64,000 bases of DNA from Triticum aestivum (GCF_018294505.1 NC_057808.1:354070696-354134695); one strand, 5' to 3'. Shown: positions 22,916 through 35,180, counted from the first letter of the stretch. Translations and numbers: made by a program. The notes: a model not told the origin generated them from the sequence alone.

Positions 22916-23434
22916 TGTCGTGGAATTGTCACGACAGATGTCCTCGTGCAAGGACTTAGTCGTGGAGCCATCGCAGCTAGGAAGCTTAAAGGGGTTAAAC
23001 GGGACAAGGAACACGAGGGTTATACTGGTTCGTCCCCTTACAGTGAAGGTAAAAGCCTACGTCCAGTTGAGGTGGTATTGATTAGGGTTTCGACGACCAG
23101 GAGCTAAACCGTCCTGCCTGGTTATCGATTTGGTCTTACTTGTCCCTAAACCGCCGCCGGGTCGTCCCTTTATATAGAGAGGTTGACGCCCAGCGGCTCT
23201 CAGAGTCCCGGCCGGCTCATAACAGTGTCCGGCTCGGACTCTTAACTATTCTTGCCTTACACTACAAGTTTCACCATAACGGCGGTTAGCACTACGGGCC
23301 TTAAGCCATCTCTGGGTCTTAAGCCCATTATTGACCCGCCGTCTTCAAGTTTGGTACTGAGCTTCGCGTGATGACCATTATGACGTAACCCGGCCCCTCC
23401 TGGGCGGGTGGCTCCAATGGTTATATCCTCAACA
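22916..23434 (-). repeat. 5' LTR of the Tat element
   Basis: 519 bp with the same termini as the copy at 10911-11429. It differs from that copy at about nine positions by eye. Confidence 0.95.
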
Positions 23435-23439
23435 ACAAC
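23435..23439. repeat. Target-site duplication ACAAC, right copy
   Basis: ACAAC immediately follows the 5' LTR and matches 10906-10910 exactly. Confidence 0.9.
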
Positions 23440-25385
23440 AAAAGGCCTGTTGGCATAAAGTTTACAGTCCTTGCAGATAAAAGCACCATCAGATGTATAG
23501 AAGCACAGATCATTTGACCTGAGTGCTAATGTTTCAGGCTGTAGAATCTGATGGAGCAGCACGATCTTCACCTTTTTTCTGCCATTGCTCTTGAACAACG
23601 AAGCGAATGTCTGATAGTCTGGTTTCAAAACCATTCATATCTTGACGACATTTGCCAACCACTATTCTTGTTTCCAAAATGATGTCCCTTAGGGATTGGA
23701 CTTGTGTCTGGAGCACATATATATCACTCTGTCTAGCAGGAAGATTTTGTTCAGTAGGCGATTTGGACGAGGTTACCTTGACAACCAACCCAGAATTACG
23801 TAGGAAGGTGCTTTTTGCACTTTTAGTGGAGAGATACGGACGCACTGCAGCAAGAGGTGACATTGTGCCTGTGGTAGCCTCGTCACCTTCAGGTGGTTCT
23901 GGCTGTTCAATCATTTTTTCCATAGCTTCCTGAAAGTTTGTACTTGTAGATTAGTGTACCAGATAAGTTACTAATGAGATAAAAACAAACAAAGTAGGTT
24001 ACACGTTTATACATAACTTATTTTGGTGAACTACTGTAATACATTAGCATGTATTGTAGTGCCAACTACATAATAAAATCACTTTCGGAACATATGTTCA
24101 TGTAGCATGCCTACTGTATTGTCTATTTCCTCACATTCGTTGACATCTAAGGATAAAGAGACATGGTTTAAGGTATGATGAACATAGTATGACATCATTC
24201 ATATCATGGCCAAACAGATATAAAACAAACAAGCTATTTTATCATTGTGTGCGTACGTGAACATAACAACTAGAATACAGATCAAGACCAAAAGAATATC
24301 CTTCATCTCTTTTAAACCATGTAAGGTGAAATGATACGTTAAGACAACTGTGTATAAAAGTGAACAGAGTAACTGACATTGGCTGCAAACCAAGTTGTTA
24401 AATGAACACATCACAATACCAATCAGTTCAAAGGCAGGAGGAGTAAGGACTTACAACAGCGGCTTGAACTGGTGTGCTCATGCCCTTCATCTTGCTGGTG
24501 TGGCAATCCTTGAAGATTTGCACTGCACTCGGTTCAGGTTCTTTTTGGTCCGCACAGGCTTTCCTCTGTATTTGGAACAAGTCAATATAGATACGATAAT
24601 ATGGCATAGAAAAAAGAAGGAAGTAGCAGCTATTTACAAGAGCCTCGCAGTGTGCAATATAGCTACGATATCCTGTTGTCTGTTGGAATTTCACTTTAGA
24701 ACGGTTGGTCTTGTTCTTCAAACAGTTAGCCTAGAAGAAAATACACATGTAAGGCACATACATAAATACAAGTTCAATATGTGGTTTGATCAAATACATA
24801 TAGCCTACCTGATACTTTGGATCAGACCAGTGTTTAACAAGGGCTGTCCAGTCTTCATATGTAATATATTCCACTGGAGATGTTTGGGCGATTTCATTGT
24901 TAGCCTTGCCTTCCAAGTGAGATTTTCTAAGGTGGTACCGATACTATCGCAGAGCAGACTGAAAAACACGAGTGCATGCTTGTTTAGTTGCATCATCTTT
25001 CGGATCCAACTTGAACCTCATCTGTTGAAAAAAGAATGTGAGTCTTATTAGGAGGAAGCTAGAAAGTATGGGACAGAGCAAGACAATATTACTAATTGCG
25101 ATGAATAACATTACTTATGGATAAATGGTCAAGGAAGGTGTTAAACTGGGTATTGTCTTTCTCATTCTTGTACTGGATCCACGTTGGGAGGATACATGCA
25201 TGACACCTAACGACAATGGCTGCCTTTGATACTAACTTGGCTGACTCTGTTGCATCGCGTGGCCTTTTTAAACCTGCCTCAAAATGGATCTCCATTCTTC
25301 CTCCTTTAGATTTTGTTAGTCTGTCGAGCATTATCCCTGATGTCTGTTTCCGCTTGCGTCGTGGTGCTAGTTCAACAACGAATAT
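23435..25385 (-). pseudogene. CACTA transposon gene, Transposase_24-like exons
   Basis: Minus-strand exons deduced from splice sites: about 25385-25115, 25021-24809, 24730-24638, 24565-24455, and 23929 down to the Tat insertion at 23434. They match in order the plant Ptta/En/Spm transposase family (Transposase_24, PF03004): MEIHFEAGLKRPRDATESAK and VRCHACILPTWIQYKN, then a segment ending YEDWTALVKHWSDPKYQ, then KNKTNRSKVKFQQTTGYRSY, then GMSTPVQAAV, then an acidic and coiled-coil region. An in-frame TAG at 24944-24946 (ALR*YR) breaks exon two. The last exon ends at the retrotransposon, and the few bases left of 10906 continue it. It belongs to the CACTA whose end is at 9375. Its 5' exons are probably the array to the right. 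Confidence 0.75.
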
Positions 25386-25460
25386 GGAAAGTGTTACTGT
25401 ACATCAAACTGTGACAGTACATATAAAGGAGCATGCAACTGCAACTTGACTCGATCAGGT

Positions 25461-25802
25461 ACCGTCTTGGTGTTGATGCTCATGAGGTTCATCTGATCTT
25501 GCCAAGTCCTGTTGTGTCAGCAGTGCTTCGGAAGTAGTGTTAGGTGTGAAGGCAGCTTGGGAACTGGCCAGTTCCGGAGCAAACGAACGAGTAACTCGTT
25601 GAGATGCTGGTACAGTTGAAGCGGATGCTGCAGCTGGTGGAGCAGGTGATACCGTGTTTGTAGATTTAGCCAGTGGACTTGGACCTTCTACTGCACTATA
25701 AGTACCAGCAGAATCTGGACGGCCGATCCTTTTCTGTTTCACCCGACGAGTAACACCACTCCCTACTATATTATTTTCCTTGCTCTTTTTTGACTTTGCC
25801 AT
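25461..25802 (-). pseudogene. Exon of the CACTA gene: Lys-rich start, Ala/Ser/Pro-rich body
   Basis: The open segment reads MAKSKKSKENNIVG at its start, then KQKRIGRPDS and a low-complexity Ala/Pro/Ser stretch. Its first codons align with the starts of the array exons (GCAAARTCA after an AAG acceptor). Here the acceptor AAG is ATG, so the exon may have lost its splice site or become a translation start. The 3' end is a probable donor at about 25460. Confidence 0.5.
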
Positions 25803-28800
25803 GTCAAGCCGTACCCACAACACAAAAGAATAAAATCGCTCTTCAAAACTCATTGATGCATGATATAGACAAGCAATACTTTGATGTAAGACAACCGTAT
25901 GAGGATGGAATATGTAAGGAAAACAGGACGGCATGACATATTCACAGCTACGATGTGTAAACTAAGCAGAAGGATTTTCAAGAAAATAGAAGTGATGCAA
26001 GCTAGACACCATATGAAAGATGCAACCAATATTACTCTGCCAAGTGAAAAGTGTCTTGTCATAAGTTTCAATTCGAAAAATTAGAAGCAGTACAACGTAG
26101 AAATCAATGCAAGATGCAACCACTATCAAACTGCCATGTTAAAAGTGTCGAATCATGAGTGACTGATGCGGGATACACAACAACAGTACTTTGATGTAAG
26201 AACATGGTATGATAGATAGATGTAGTGTATTCTAGACACAGAACGCCATGTCATATGCACATGTATAACGTATGAACTCAGCAGGTGCAATTTAATCAAA
26301 ATAGAAGAAATACATGCTAGACAACATATGCAATATGAAACCAATTATCACACTGTCAACTTAGAGCAAGCACCTGCGATGGAGTACGGGAGATGAACTC
26401 ATCATGTGGACTTGGGACTTCAACTTCATTAGCAGTAGCAGTGGCAAATCTAGAGAGTCTCTGTTTGCGTCGGTGCGGAGGACCACCAACATCCCCTAAG
26501 TTACTCTTTTCCTTCCTATTTTTTGATATTGCCTTATGAAGTCAAAACCACAAGAAGATGAATAAAATTAGCTCTGCATAACTGGTTGATGCATGATACA
26601 GACGAACACTACTTTGATGTAAGGCAAGCGCAGGATAGGAGGATGGAATATATACAAAAAAGACAGCGTTTCATATTCACACGTACGATAGGAGGATGGA
26701 ATATGTATGAAAAAACAGTAAGCGGAAGGCATTTCAACAAAATTAGAAGAAATGAAAGCTTGGCACCATATGAACATGCAACCAATATCACTCTATCAGG
26801 TAAAAAGTGTCTCGTCGTAAGTGCCATTTCAAGAAATTAGAAGCAGTACAAGCTAGAAGACAATCCAAGATGCAACCTACACCACAGTCCCAAGTTAAAT
26901 GTGTCTTATGGGTAAGTGATCGTTGCGGGTATAAGTTGTAAGCTACGCAGATGCAATTCAACATAATCAGAAGCAATACAAACTAGACATCATACGGAAA
27001 ACACAACCACATATAACAGTTTCAAGTTAGAGCAAGCACCTGTGATGGTGGAGTAGGGGAGATGTGCTCATCATGTACACGTATGTTCTAGAAACAGGAA
27101 CACGTGTCATATTCAAAGGCATTATGTGTAAAATAAGCAGATGCAATTCAACAAAGTTAGAAGCAATACAAGCTAGACATCATACGCAACATGCAACCAC
27201 ATATAATAGTGCCAAGTTAGAGCAAGCACCTGTGATGGTGGAGTAGGGGAGATGTGCTCATCATCTACATAGCTACGTTGACTGTCTAGCCTTGCGTTGT
27301 CTTGCGAATCTTGTCGGGAGGATGGCGGAGTAGAATCTGTAGAGAACCTCCGTTTCAGTTGCTCGAAAGGACCACCATCATCCAATGCCTTGCCAATTTC
27401 CTTCAGCTTTATTGATTTTGCATTGTGAGGTCAAACCGACAAGAAAAAGGAATATAATTCGCTCTTCAGGACTCATTCATGCATGATACCGACGAACACT
27501 ACTCTGATGAAAGGCAAAGTCATGATACGAGGATGGAATATGTACGAAAAAATGGACGGCTTGACAAATTCACACCTATGATGTGGTAACTAAGCAGAAG
27601 GCACTTCAACAAATTAGAAGCACTGCAAACTAGACACCATATGAAAGGTGCAATCAATATCACTCTGCCAAGTTAAAACTGTCTCGTCATAGGTGGCGTT
27701 CATCAAACTAGAAGCAATACATGCTAGAAATCATATTCAAGACGCAAACCAATATCACACTGCCAACTTAAAGGTGTTCCATCATAAGTGACTGATGCAG
27801 GATACATAAGAAGAGTAGTTTCATGTAAGAACATGGTGTGATAGACAGATATAGTATGTACCAAAAACAGGAAAGCGTGTCATATTCACACGTATCATGT
27901 GTAAGCTAAGAAGATGCAGTTACACTAATTAGGAGCAATACAAGCTAGATACCATATGCAACATGCAACCAGATATCACACTGCCAAGTTAGAGCAAGCA
28001 CCTTGGATGGTGGAGTAGGGGAGCGGAGACTTGGACCTTGTAATGCACTATCAGTACAAGGAGAATCGGTACAGATGCTTCGTTTACGTTGCTGTAGAGG
28101 ACCACCATCATCGCCTTCCTTACTATTTTCCTTCCCCTTTCTTGATTTTGCCTTGTCAAGTCAAACCCACAAGAAAAAAGAATAAAATTTGCTCTTCAGA
28201 ACTCATTGATGCATGATACTGACGAACACTACTTTCATGTAAGGCAGCCGCATGATAAGAGGATGGAATATGTATGAAAAACAGGACGGCGTGACATATT
28301 GACATGTATGATGTATAAAGTGTAAACTAAGCACAAGGTGCTTGAACTTGTTAGAATCAATGCAAGCTAGAAACCATATGAAAGATGAAACCAATATCAG
28401 TCTGCCAAATTAAAAGGGTGCCCTAACAAATGTATTTGACCAAATTAGAAGCAATACATGGCAACAGGCTAGAAATAATATGCAATATGCAACGAATAAA
28501 GGTGACTCATTGTAAGTGATTGATGCAGGATACAGAAGAGAGGTAGTTTCATGTAAGAACAAGGTTAACACATAGATGTAGTGTGTACCAAAAATAGGAA
28601 GGCATGTCATATTCACAAGTATAATGTGTAAACTAAGCAGATGCAATTTACCCTAATTAGAAGCATTACAAGCTAGACACCGTATGCTACATGCAACCAC
28701 ACATCACACTGCGAAGTTAGAGCAAGCACCTGTGATGGTGGTGTGGGGGAATTGCGGTCACCAACTAGAGAGCTATGTTGACTATCTTCATTTAGCCTTG

Positions 28801-29300
28801 CTGTTTCTTGAGAATCATGTGGGGAGGATGACACTGCACTCTTTAAACGAGTATGGCGTCTCACAGTAACCCACCCGGGTGACTGTCTCATCATAAGTGA
28901 TTGACGAGGGATACAAAAGAGCATTAGTTTGATGTACGAACATGGTTAATAGACATATGTAGTATGTATCAAAAACAGGAAGGCATGTCATTATCAAAGG
29001 TATAACGTGTAAAGTAAGCAGATGCAATTTAACCAAATTGGAAGCAATACAAGCTAGACACCATATGCAACATGCAACCACATTTGACAGTGCAAAGTTA
29101 AAGCAAGCACCTGGGATGGTTGTGTGTGGCAATTGAGATCATCAACTGCAGAGCTACGTTTACTGTCTCCAACTGCTGACACTGCATCCTTTAGAGCGCT
29201 GAAACGCTTAGTGCTTATCTTCGAATTACACTGGAGCGACTTCTATCTTTTCTTTTCAGCATTCATCAACACTGCGTCAGAGTCTGAAATACCCATGCAT
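25800..29300 (-). repeat. Tandemly amplified exon-intron units in the CACTA gene
   Basis: A donor-side exon end (CACCATCACAG|GTGCTTGCTCTAAC on the minus strand) recurs at about 26365, 27031, 27221, 27993, 28721 and 29102. An acceptor-side start (CTTGACAAG|GCAAAATCAAG) recurs at about 26530, 27425 and 28150. Exons between them encode variants of a Lys-rich start, GGP..KR, STDS and SPTPPSQV. Introns are also alike: GATGCATGATACNGACGAACACTAC recurs near 25853, 26588, 27478 and 28208. Units are roughly 0.4-0.8 kb. Some copies have lost a splice site, for example AAG to AAT near 27425. This looks like serial unequal duplication of an exon with its introns. Confidence 0.7.
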
Positions 29301-29439
29301 AAAAAACAATAGTGTGAGTATGGGTGAAGTGTGTGCACAATTAGTACAGTGTAAAGGTAGCAGATAGCAGGTGGTGAAAAATAAATGACGGGAGACATAT
29401 GATAGCTCTACAACATGCATGGCACACTAAATTACTATA

Positions 29440-29730
29440 GGATTCTATGAAAATAACATTCGACTGAAAACAAATAGGTCAGTCCATTTTTCTGCACCGT
29501 CCGATGTACAAAGAACAGGCAGATTGCCTTCATCTACCTCCAGCCAGTCAGTGTTGACGATCTTCCTTGAAACGGCAGCGACCACCGGCCCAGTCCCCTG
29601 CCTGCGCCCTCCCCTCAACCTCACAGCACCGTCGTGCTTGGCACTGCCCCCCGGCAATCCATTCAAGCCCCGCCGACCTCCAGATTGGGCGCAAGCAGCT
29701 CCTGTGCCCCACACCCCTATGATAGACACC
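29440..29730 (-). pseudogene. GC-rich possible first exon of the CACTA gene
   Basis: A minus-strand open segment of 94 codons, Gly/Arg-rich at the start (MSIIGVWGTGAACAQSGGRR) and LEVDEGNLPVLCTSDGAEKW at the end. GC content rises sharply against the AT-rich array. It could instead be unrelated 5' flank. Confidence 0.3.
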
Positions 29731-29922
29731 GATGCGCCGCTTCCCCGGTGAACAGGCGGACTAGGTGCTCCGCGCGCCTAAGCGGGTGCTTCTTCTTTTA
29801 ATTGCGGTTCGACTGACCCTGAATTGAAATCCAGGCGGGCTACTGACCTCTAGCAAAAGTGAAATAGTAAAGGGAGGAAACCTTGTGCATTTAGTATCAC
29901 GAAGAAGATGCAGTAAGAAGCG
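29731..29922. other. Short unassigned stretch before the solo LTR
   Basis: No ORF or repeat was recognised. It continues at 34197 beyond the solo LTR. Confidence 0.5.
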
Positions 29923-29927
29923 CTCAA
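29923..29927. repeat. Target-site duplication CTCAA, left copy
   Basis: CTCAA directly precedes TGTCAGGACC at 29928 and recurs at 34192-34196. Confidence 0.85.
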
Positions 29928-30464
29928 TGTCAGGACCGGATTTTTCGGGATATATTTTCCCAGAAAATGATCCTTGTGCTCATCAGCCCCAGGATTACTG
30001 TTAGCTGATGAGGCACCAACTTGATACAGAAATTCCAAGCAACGTACATAATATGTAGTACAAGACCATTGTGGCCTATGAGTACAACAAATGGTTTCTA
30101 GTGGCTGATGGCGGAAGCGCTTTGTTGTTCATCTGCGTCTATGGGACTCCATTTCCCATAGGAACAGCTGACCTGGATAACTCCTATCTTCGCGAGGCTG
30201 CTGTCACCATTGCGTGGGTTCCGGGGCTATCATCGGAACGCTCCTCTCCTTGCACGAAATCTGGCCAAGACAATAGCCAGGGACAAGCCAGTGAGTACTT
30301 TGAATGTACTCGCAAACATTATGAACACTGGTATAATATAACAAGGGATAATCATGCTCCGAAATATTCTATGATCATAACGTCAGTCACAAAATAAAAA
30401 TTCATGAAGCACGCAAGCAGGTTATTCATATACGACATGAATATGCAATAAGGGAGTAGAAATA

Positions 30465-31015
30465 GAATGCACCGATCGGGTGTCTGAAGCGACGCCTCGA
30501 AAGGATAATAAGACAAATCATGCCTCAGTCGGGCGTCTAAGCGACACCACATAAAGGGCTTATAAATAAAAGAAATAACAAGCATGCCACAGTCGGGCGT
30601 CTATGCGACACCACATAAAGGGCTTATAAATAATAGAAATAACAAGCATGCCACAGTCGGGCGTCTGTGCGACACCACATAAAGGGCTTATAAATAATTT
30701 AAATAACAAGCATGCCACAGTCGGGCGTCTGAGCGACACCACATAAAGGGCTTATAAATAATTTAAATAAGAAGCATGCCACAGTCGGGCGTCTGAGCGA
30801 CACCACATAAAGGGCTTATAAATAATTTAAATAACAAGCATGCCACAGTCGGGCGTCTGAGCGACACCACATAAAGGGCTTATAAGTAATTTAAATAACA
30901 AGCATGCCACAGTCGGGCGTCTGAGCGACACCACATAAAGGGCTTATAAGTAATTTAAATAACAAGCATGCCACAGTCGGGCGTCTGAGCGACGCCACAT
31001 AAAGGGCTTATAAGA
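30465..31015 (-). repeat. 64-bp tandem array inside the solo LTR, about 8 copies
   Basis: The unit contains GCCACAGTCGGGCGTCTGAG and CATAAAGGGCTTATAAATAA. Copies begin at about 30577, 30643, 30708, 30772, 30836, 30900 and 30964, with degenerate copies before. Copies toward the right are nearly identical. Confidence 0.95.
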
Positions 31016-31198
31016 GAATGATCACAGTGAATATCCAGGAGGTAGAACCGTCCCAGGGATACTCAATAATTCAAATAATGTAAATGGTTAGTCCATAATA
31101 ATAGTGATCATAATCATCATGAGTCACAAGTCATGATCCATGTTCTGGTTTAGCAATTTTTCCTCCGAAGACCGACACTTGACCCATCCCAGACTGTA

Positions 31199-31247
31199 GT
31201 CCGTAACCATGGACACGGCTATTCGAATAGATATAATCTCTGCAGAG
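31199..31247 (-). promoter_or_regulatory. Three-dyad module in the solo LTR
   Basis: Plus-strand order: GTCC, 8 nt, GGAC (31199-31214), 4-nt spacer ACGG, palindrome CTATTCGAATAG (31219-31230), palindrome CTCTGCAGAG (31238-31247). The other long LTRs here carry the same arrangement in the opposite orientation. Confidence 0.6.
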
Positions 31248-34191
31248 GGTGTACTCTTTACCCACGAGTAACGGATTTCTTTAGTCCATCGGGACTAATT
31301 CTGTCTACGGTCTTTTAATTGAAAACACACCTAACCGCACACACCAGCCTAACTTACCGGTGTCTGGAATCACCCACGACACCCGTTAAGCGAAACTCTA
31401 AGTGGGGAGGCTACAACCTCGATTAGCATGGGATCACAAAATTTATACCGCGCGCAAACTAGGGGAGCTACCCCTTCGGCTCCAACCGAAAACACCCATG
31501 CCCCCGGACCAGGTGGCATGCCTACCGGGGGCCTCCGGTATCTTCCACCATGGCCTCTCTGTACGGTGTGTGCTAGGAAGGGGTTGACAACTTACTAAAC
31601 CGTACCCTACCTGTGGCAGGGACAAGTGGTAGTACGCAACAAGTATGGGGGTTACTGGAACAAGAGTCGATCTACGGTCGACTCAGGAGGTTTAAGTATT
31701 CCCTGCATGGTTAGCATAACAAATATGTTTCAACCAACAGACAAAATCACCACTCATCATACCTCACTATGCCATACCGGACACAACCGTCTCGACGAAG
31801 ACTGGAGACAAGCCCGTGTCTACCCAAGACAGAGACTTTCCCGGATTCCTTCCGCTAGGCATGAAAGGCATACGAGGGTGATTACTATCACAAGCATATC
31901 AAATTCCAACAGCAAGGAACATTCATTATGCACTCATGAGTATGATCATATCATCGCATAAAATAATGAATACTTTGTGTTAAGGTGGTGTTGTAACCGT
32001 ATCAAACAACACACATAATATTATGCCAGGGTTCAGAATGCTTGCCTTCAAGTGGTGGAGAGGCAGGGTGCATTCCAAAACTTTTGAAAGTTTCCTTCTC
32101 CCTCCAAAAATCCTATTTTGAGAAAATTCAAATTAACACATAGTTTTAAAACAGTACAAAAAGTTGTCTGAATTTTTTTCAAATAAATATGAGAATAAAC
32201 TAGACCAATTTTGAGAAACAACAGAAAAAGAATCAAATCATTTGGGCTTATATTTAAAAAGTTATAGTCAGTCAAAGTTTAGTCAAAATCTGTTTTTAAA
32301 ACAAAACAGAAAAAGAGAAAAAAAATGGTTCGAATAAGAATACGGAGGAGACGTACTCTGGGTTTTACGCTTTCACTTAAACCAGCGCGGGCCGTTGCTG
32401 GATCACTGACAGTGGGTCCCTTGGGCCCACTGGTCAGGTTTGACCAGTCGCCCGTGCCGCCCTCCTCCTCTGTCCGAGCGGTGGCGGGGTTCCGGCGATC
32501 GACGCCGGTGATTGGCGGCTCCTCGTGGGGCTCCGACGGCGGGGATAGGTTCACTGCGCTAGGGCGATCCTCCCGGTGGTCGAGAGGGTCATGGGGGTGA
32601 AGGGAGTCGCCGGCGGCGAGCTCTGCGGCGGACGGCGGCTTCGGGAGGATTGGGGACTTGGGCTATGGTGGCTCCCGATCAAAGCTGAGAGGCTGGGTGG
32701 CTCCGCAAGATCGAGGGGGGTCGGACGGTGGTGCTGGCTGGGCTAGGTGGGCTCTGCTCGCGGCGCACGACACCGGAGCGTGGCGGCGGCCGAGCTGACC
32801 GGAGATGGGGAAGACGGCCTCTCCCCATCGATTGCCGGCTATGGGGGCATCAGAGGGATGGCCTGTGGTTGCCTGGGGGTTTGGAGGAGCTCGGGGGTTC
32901 CTTTTATAGGCGGCCGAGGTCGGTTCCCGCGGTCGTGGGTAAGGACGCCGGCGAACCGCCGTTCTGTTACAGCAGGGCGACGTGGAGGCGGTTGGGGCTG
33001 GTCGGTGCATTCCGACGAACTCCCCACTGCTCAAGGGGGCGAGCTGGCGCACGACTGTGGCTCAGGCGGCGCCGTCCATGGCAGAGGCTGTCGGAGCGGC
33101 GGTGGCGGCTTGCGGTGGTGGTGCTGTGGGGTGCCAGGGGTGGCCAGGGCGGCTCTGCGATGAGGGAGAGGTCGGGGCACGCTGGTTGCGAGTGGGAATG
33201 GATCAGAACGAGCGCGGGGAGGCGGCAGTGGGACGCGGCGACTCGGGTGCACGCACGTGCAAAACGCGCGCTCTGGCCGCACCCAGAGCATGCACGCTAG
33301 GTGCTCGACGCAATGCCATCGTGTGCTAGGGGGCTTGGATGAGTCTGGGGGTTAGCAGTTCTAGGTTAGAGTCATCTATGAGCTTAGTGGACATGCTGGT
33401 TTGGCAAAACAAGCAGGTTCAAAATGCAAACTAGGGCTCATGCCAATTCTGTTCATGCACTCAAGGTGTTTGACAGAATGCCAAGGGCATCTAGGCAACT
33501 CTTGGGGTGGCCAAAAACTCCAGATCATAGTCTCTTTGGATGATAAAGAGGGTGGCAAGGTTAGTTTGTCAAAAACAAAAACTTGTTAGTGCAAGTTTTT
33601 GAGAAAACCAAATCTGGACAGAAACTAAAGGCTGTAATTGCATGAACCAAAAATACTCCAATGGGTCCACTCTCCTGGACTTAAGGGTTTTGTATGGTGG
33701 TTTATAAGCAGGAAAAAGAATCATGGGTATTAGGGCAAGTTAAAATATGGTTGTAGTAGAAAACATCTCACTGGACCAGAGAGTAAAAGAGGATGTTTTG
33801 CTCAAATTTTTCAAAGAACATCAATGGGTTTTTGCATAAAGTTGAATATTATACTCCTATTAACATCCCCTAATTTTGGTGAAAATTTTAAATGCATTTA
33901 TCAAATGGTTGTAGTGCAAAAGAGGCTCTAAAGCTTATAAAAATCATTTTTAAAAGAATAAAGCTCAGGAAAAACAATCATGCAAATAAATCCACTGATA
34001 AAAGAAATGTTTTCTTGAGAGGGTATACAAGTCCAATAATATTTTTGGAAAGTTTTCACTTGGGGTAAAAACTCCACAATATCAAAGAAAAGAGAGGTTC
34101 TGAAATCAAAAGATAAATCCAGAAAATAAAAATTTAATTTCCTGGCAAAATTTTAATTGATAAATCATGGTTAAATTTTTGGGGTGTTACA

Positions 34192-34196
34192 CTCAA
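34192..34196. repeat. Target-site duplication CTCAA, right copy
   Basis: Matches 29923-29927 exactly. Confidence 0.85.
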
Positions 34197-35180
34197 CTAG
34201 TTTCTTTTGTGGGATGAATACGGTGTGAGCAGAGACGTAAGGTTTGCACGAATAAGGGAAGAGGAGTACCTCTTTCTGCTGGCAGTGCTGTGTCCTCCTT
34301 CTGTTTTTCCAACAATCTTCTTATGGTTCGCTGGAAACGAGAAGTTGTGGAGGACGGTGCAGCCTTGGACGAACCCATGGCCAAGTTGTTGAGTGTGGTG
34401 CGGTGGCCGTCTGTCGGTGGCAGGGAAGCAGATCCGAGGCAGTGAACAACGACGTAGCGGGAACAGCTCCGGTGCGGTGGACGGTTGCGACAGTGGAGCG
34501 ACAGCAGTGAGACGCAGGACGGCATGGTCGGAGTAGTTCTGGTATAGCGCACGTCGGCGTCGGCGTCGTGGAGGCAGCTCTACATCGGCTTCAGCTGCTA
34601 AGTCCTTGAGGGCATTGCGGTTGCGGTTGCGTTGGACGACGACGTCGGGGTACCGGCTCCGGCGTGATGGAGGAGGGCGGCGGTGGATTGGGCGCTATGG
34701 GGTGGAGGACGGAGGAGGCTGGGGTTTCGCGGCTGGTGGAGAGGGCGTTTTGTCGCCCACGGAGTATGAATGGGGAAACGGAGGGAGGCGGGGAACTAAG
34801 GGGGAACAATGTTTTGGTTTGGGACGCGCTTGTTTGAAATCTGGGGAAAGTTACAAACTTTTCCCCCATCTAAAATTTCGGACATATTGCGGGTTGGGGG
34901 TAGGACAGTAATCTCAGGTGTCCCAAATGTGGGCGGGATAGATTTCGGCCGAGCGCATGGGTGTTTAGGTGCCCACGGCGTATGAATGCTTCTCGGAGGC
35001 GGTTGAGACTGGCGTCTTGGTGAAGTTACAAACCTACCCCGGTTTAGACCTTTGGACATCGGGCCGATAGGCTACACGGGCCAGAGTCAGGACAGTAATT
35101 TCCTACCACCAAACATTAGTCTCGCGTGGTTTCGGGTGACCAGAGGCCTATTTGGCGCTTCGTTCAATATTTGGGAGCAG
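34197..35180 (-). other. GC-rich stretch with minus-strand open frames, possible gene 5' region
   Basis: Two minus-strand frames are open: 34552-34193 (contains MGSSKAAPSSTTSRFQRTIR) and 34869-34591 (Pro/Ser-rich). Composition and position upstream of the CACTA gene would fit its 5' UTR and promoter. Nothing in the predicted peptides is recognisable. Confidence 0.3.

Larger units (their letters stand above)
10911..23434 (-). mobile_element. Complete Tat-lineage Ty3/gypsy retrotransposon (12.5 kb)
   Basis: Two 519-bp LTRs in the same orientation are flanked by a perfect 5-bp duplication ACAAC. On the minus strand the order is 5' LTR, gag, protease, reverse transcriptase, two RNase H-like regions, integrase, a repeat-rich spacer, 3' LTR. 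The second RNase H-like domain (aRH) marks the Tat lineage. A separate plus-strand gene lies between pol and the 3' LTR, as in Grande/RIRE2-type elements. By eye the two LTRs differ at about 9 sites. Pol has three in-frame stops, so this copy is not autonomous now. It is inserted in an exon region of the CACTA gene. Confidence 0.95.
29928..34191 (-). repeat. Solo LTR (4,264 bp) of a chromovirus-like element
   Basis: On the minus strand it starts TGTAACACCCC at 34191 and ends CCGGTCCTGACA at 29928. CTCAA lies on both sides, and no primer site or internal sequence is attached. That is the signature of a solo LTR made by recombination between two LTRs. It contains a 64-bp array, the three-dyad module at 31199-31247, and a GC-rich stretch at 32380-33300 whose frames are chance ORFs. 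Confidence 0.85.

Noticed and set aside
30465..31015. CRISPR-like regular array
   Set aside because: The whole 64-bp unit repeats with no unique spacers, and it lies in an LTR of a plant genome.
32325..33329. Several overlapping ORFs of 90-190 codons
   Set aside because: They lie inside the solo LTR in a GC-rich stretch and are open on both strands, typical of composition-driven frames.
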